Both the position numbers and the translations under genes were made by a program. Shown one piece after another: positions 4,837 to 6,512 of a stretch of DNA of 6,512 bases; positions within the stretch are counted from its first letter, which is position 1; each line of letters starts with the position of its first letter. The stretch lies in NCBI GenBank assembly GCA_002508315.1, contig DAHE01000044.1, positions 15,613 through 22,124 of the forward strand, written 5' to 3'. The notes beneath the pieces are model-generated. The model did no database searches, had not been told where the DNA came from, and saw only the letters and a program-made list of their open reading frames with translations. Source of the DNA: Thermocladium sp. UBA166. GTDB lineage: Archaea; Thermoproteota; Thermoprotei; Thermoproteales; Thermocladiaceae.

Positions 4837-5835
4837 ATGGCCTGGACCCTTCGCTACTCGCTGCCCAAGGTTCTGCTGGCCGCAGTAGCAGTGCTATCCG
4901 TGGCATTGATCTTCACGGCGTCGAGCGCCTTGCATCAGCGAATCGTCGACGTGCCAATCTATGTACCGGTCAACCACACGGTGTATGTCAATAAAACGAT
5001 CTACCTAAATAGAACGGTGTACGTGCGGGTTCCCCTCTACATAAATCACACAATATACTTAAACAGGACAATCTACGTCGAGAAGCCCATCTACATCAAC
5101 CACACCATTGTGATCAACCGCACCGTGTACGTGCAACCACCGACTAGATTCTCCAACTCCAGCGTATCCTCTATATTCGACGGCGTGGCTTGCAGCATGG
5201 AGAGCCTCGTCCTTCCCAACGGTACTATGTGGACCGTGGGTGCCGCGCTCGTGACTCCCAAGATATACAGCGACTGGATATACTTAATACTTTCCAGACT
5301 AGACGCGAACTCGGGGAGCTTCAACGAGACCAATGGCGTGCTCTATGGAGATGAGAGGGGATTCGAGATTTACCCCAGCATGGGAATGGGTGGGGAGATA
5401 TACGGCGGCGTGCCGTTTAGGAGACCCGGCAATTGGTCGGATTACTGGATATTCGGCGACACGGTGGGGCTAGGGGATTTAACTGGACTGACGTACAACT
5501 TCACCTTGGGCGGCGTACAACACAGCTACCTCTTACTTCCAACGAACAGGGGTTTCTCGATGGTGCCTGACTACATCCCCTTCCCGCTGAACAGCAGCAA
5601 GACAGTTCTCCTTATCACGGGCGGGGAATTAAATGTTTTCGGGACTTGGGCCGCATTTCCGTGTAATTGGACGGTGATTGGTCCAGTAAACCCGCAAGCG
5701 GCCCTAAGCATGAATATAACAATGCCGATCTTCAAGCTGACCGACGAGGAGATGAACTATATCATTGATGGATATTTTAATGCCAAGCACCTATCGTGGG
5801 GATACTGGACTTGGAATATAGGGTTTGATCAATAA
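4837..5835 (+). CDS. Predicted N-glycosylated cell-surface protein with hexad stalk
   Basis: 332 residues from ATG 4837 (337 from GTG 4822; ATG preferred because it follows the upstream stop closely and GTG has no fitting TATA box). Residues about 10-31 form one hydrophobic helix after a basic N terminus (LRYSLPK), a signal peptide (possible cleavage after TASSA) or membrane anchor. Residues 46-99 are nine six-residue repeats of the form N-x-T-phi-Y-phi, seven of them N-glycosylation sequons. The globular remainder is rich in Gly, Tyr, Trp and Asn, with eight more sequons (NSS, NGT, NET, NWS, NFT, NSS, NWT, NIT) and only two cysteines (119 and 276), perhaps one disulfide. This indicates an extracellular, heavily glycosylated protein on a beta-rich stalk. 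I do not recognise the globular domain. It is convergent with another exported-looking gene across an A/T-rich terminator. Confidence 0.85.
   Translation: MAWTLRYSLPKVLLAAVAVLSVALIFTASSALHQRIVDVPIYVPVNHTVYVNKTIYLNRTVYVRVPLYINHTIYLNRTIYVEKPIYINHTIVINRTVYVQPPTRFSNSSVSSIFDGVACSMESLVLPNGTMWTVGAALVTPKIYSDWIYLILSRLDANSGSFNETNGVLYGDERGFEIYPSMGMGGEIYGGVPFRRPGNWSDYWIFGDTVGLGDLTGLTYNFTLGGVQHSYLLLPTNRGFSMVPDYIPFPLNSSKTVLLITGGELNVFGTWAAFPCNWTVIGPVNPQAALSMNITMPIFKLTDEEMNYIIDGYFNAKHLSWGYWTWNIGFDQ
4972..5133 (+). repeat. Nine 18-bp coding repeats (hexad N-x-T-phi-Y-phi)
   Basis: In order the hexads are NHTVYV, NKTIYL, NRTVYV, RVPLYI, NHTIYL, NRTIYV, EKPIYI, NHTIVI and NRTVYV. Sequon units are interrupted at units 4 and 7 by an x-x-P unit. 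Codons differ widely between copies (for example AAC/AAT, ACG/ACA/ACC, TAT/TAC), so the repeat is old and conserved at the protein level rather than a recent DNA expansion. Confidence 0.9.
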
Positions 5836-5875
5836 AAGAAAAAAATTAATGTTTTTATTTGTAAAGAATTATTAA
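5836..5875. terminator. A/T-rich bidirectional termination region
   Basis: The 40 bp between the two convergent genes are almost pure A/T. The plus strand carries the T-rich GTTTTTATTT (5851-5860) for the upstream surface gene. The minus strand reads a run of seven T (5845-5839) and then CTTTT for the opposing gene. Poly-T tracts without a strong hairpin are typical archaeal terminators. Confidence 0.6.
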
Positions 5876-6512
5876 CTATTTAGTACTTTCTGGTCGACAA
5901 GTCAGCGTTGCATTTATTTGTATTGTGTATGAGCCTGAGCCCCCGCTGACCTGCGATTGCCCGCCCCCGCTCAACGTGAGGACGGGGTTTCCGCTTTGGC
6001 AGACGCCCTGTATGTTGTTCAGGGTGGCGGTATCGATGGCGCCGCTGGTGCTTAACTCAGCCGTTATTTTCCCAGTCCCCGCCTCATTCCCAGCCTCAAC
6101 GCTCCAGCTCAGCCACTCGGCTGTTTGCGGCATTACTTGCCACGATATGGTGTAGTCATAGGTGCCGCTGTTGGTTATGGTTTGCGGCCCGCTTATCTTG
6201 AAGTAGTTCTGCACATAGTTAGCCGTGGCGGTCAGCGTGGCCGTCACGTTCTGCGTGAGTCCTGAGGGGCATGAGAAGGAACCACCGGTTTGAGAAAAGC
6301 CCGCCGTGTACCCGCTGATTGAGCCTATATTTACCGAGAACGACCAGCCAGTGAAGCCCCACTTACCGTTGGGGGTCGTCGAGACGCTCCAGCCCGCATC
6401 GCCCCCGCTCTTCACGAAGACCCCGGATGGAAAGCCAGAGGCCATCCCAGCCCCACTTGGATTTACTCCGGCCGAGACATTGAAGAAGCACCCACCCACG
6501 GAAGGCGGCGGG
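5876..6512 (-). CDS. Exported-looking Gly/Ser/Thr-rich beta protein, C-terminal part
   Basis: The minus strand is open from the right edge to TAG 5878-5876 (about 212 codons). An internal GTG at 6499 is probably not the start, since the frame continues upstream with PPPSVGGCFF, a proline-rich linker that suggests more protein beyond the window. The visible part is rich in Gly, Ser, Thr and aromatic residues and poor in Lys/Glu, with alternating hydrophobic strands, like a secreted beta-sandwich. Counting from that GTG, residues 1-85 and about 95-205 look like two domains. Cysteines at 4, 77, 167 and 201 could form two disulfides. Sequons NVS (7), NVT (84) and NAT (196) also fit an extracellular place. 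It has no C-terminal membrane anchor, so a signal or anchor must lie N-terminal, outside the window. A pilus, S-layer-associated or adhesive role is possible, but the family is not recognised. Confidence 0.75.
   Translation of the reverse strand, partial: PPPSVGGCFFNVSAGVNPSGAGMASGFPSGVFVKSGGDAGWSVSTTPNGKWGFTGWSFSVNIGSISGYTAGFSQTGGSFSCPSGLTQNVTATLTATANYVQNYFKISGPQTITNSGTYDYTISWQVMPQTAEWLSWSVEAGNEAGTGKITAELSTSGAIDTATLNNIQGVCQSGNPVLTLSGGGQSQVSGGSGSYTIQINATLTCRPESTK

Noticed and set aside
5925..6155. Plus-strand 76-codon frame rich in Pro and Cys
   Set aside because: It is a shadow of the minus-strand surface protein, with no promoter or recognisable domain.

Overview
The window looks like a chromosomal segment of a hyperthermophilic crenarchaeon (Thermoproteota), most likely of the order Thermoproteales. 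The evidence is: most genes have an A/T-rich TATA-like box about 25-30 bp upstream of the proposed start and no Shine-Dalgarno sequence (leaderless mRNAs); the tRNA gene encodes its own CCA and is interrupted by a tiny non-canonical intron in the T arm; DUF1614, DUF2175 and the PIN-ATPase PINA are all archaeal-type genes; and the surface proteins are dense in N-glycosylation sequons. The genus cannot be fixed from the sequence alone.

Layout. 1-476 (-): 5' part of an unrecognised protein gene that runs off the left edge and probably starts at a TTG. 536-617 (+): a short intergenic unit with a TATA box and a box C/D guide sRNA candidate with exact 12-nt guide spacing on both sides. 625-1380 (-): DUF1614 multi-pass membrane protein. 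1462-1651 (+): apparent remnant of the cytoplasmic domain of a cation diffusion facilitator, with an in-frame stop. 1664-2431 (+): NAD(P)H-dependent short-chain dehydrogenase/reductase with a complete catalytic set. 2428-4035 (-): PINA-type protein (PIN domain, VirB11/PilT-like ATPase, degenerate KH domain), overlapping the reductase tail to tail. 4128-4226 (-): tRNA-Thr(CGU) with a 21-nt intron between positions 53 and 54. 4265-4281 (+): a perfect four-run G-quadruplex motif between two divergent promoters. 4355-4693 (+): DUF2175 small zinc-binding protein. 4751-4834 (+): possible 27-residue leaderless ORF placed 2 nt before the next gene. 4837-5835 (+): membrane-anchored or secreted surface protein with a nine-fold hexad stalk of N-glycosylation sequons. 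5876-6512 (-): C-terminal part of an exported-looking Gly/Ser/Thr-rich protein with four cysteines, open at the right edge.

How the genes relate. There is no long operon: strands alternate and most genes carry their own promoter. The centre (PINA, tRNA-Thr, DUF2175) is housekeeping in character. The right end is a convergent pair of cell-surface proteins separated by a 40-bp A/T-rich terminator region. The left end is mixed, with a decayed transporter next to the reductase. I see no CRISPR array, insertion sequence or toxin-antitoxin pair. The most notable signals are the C/D sRNA candidate, the T-arm tRNA intron, the sequon stalk and the transporter relic.
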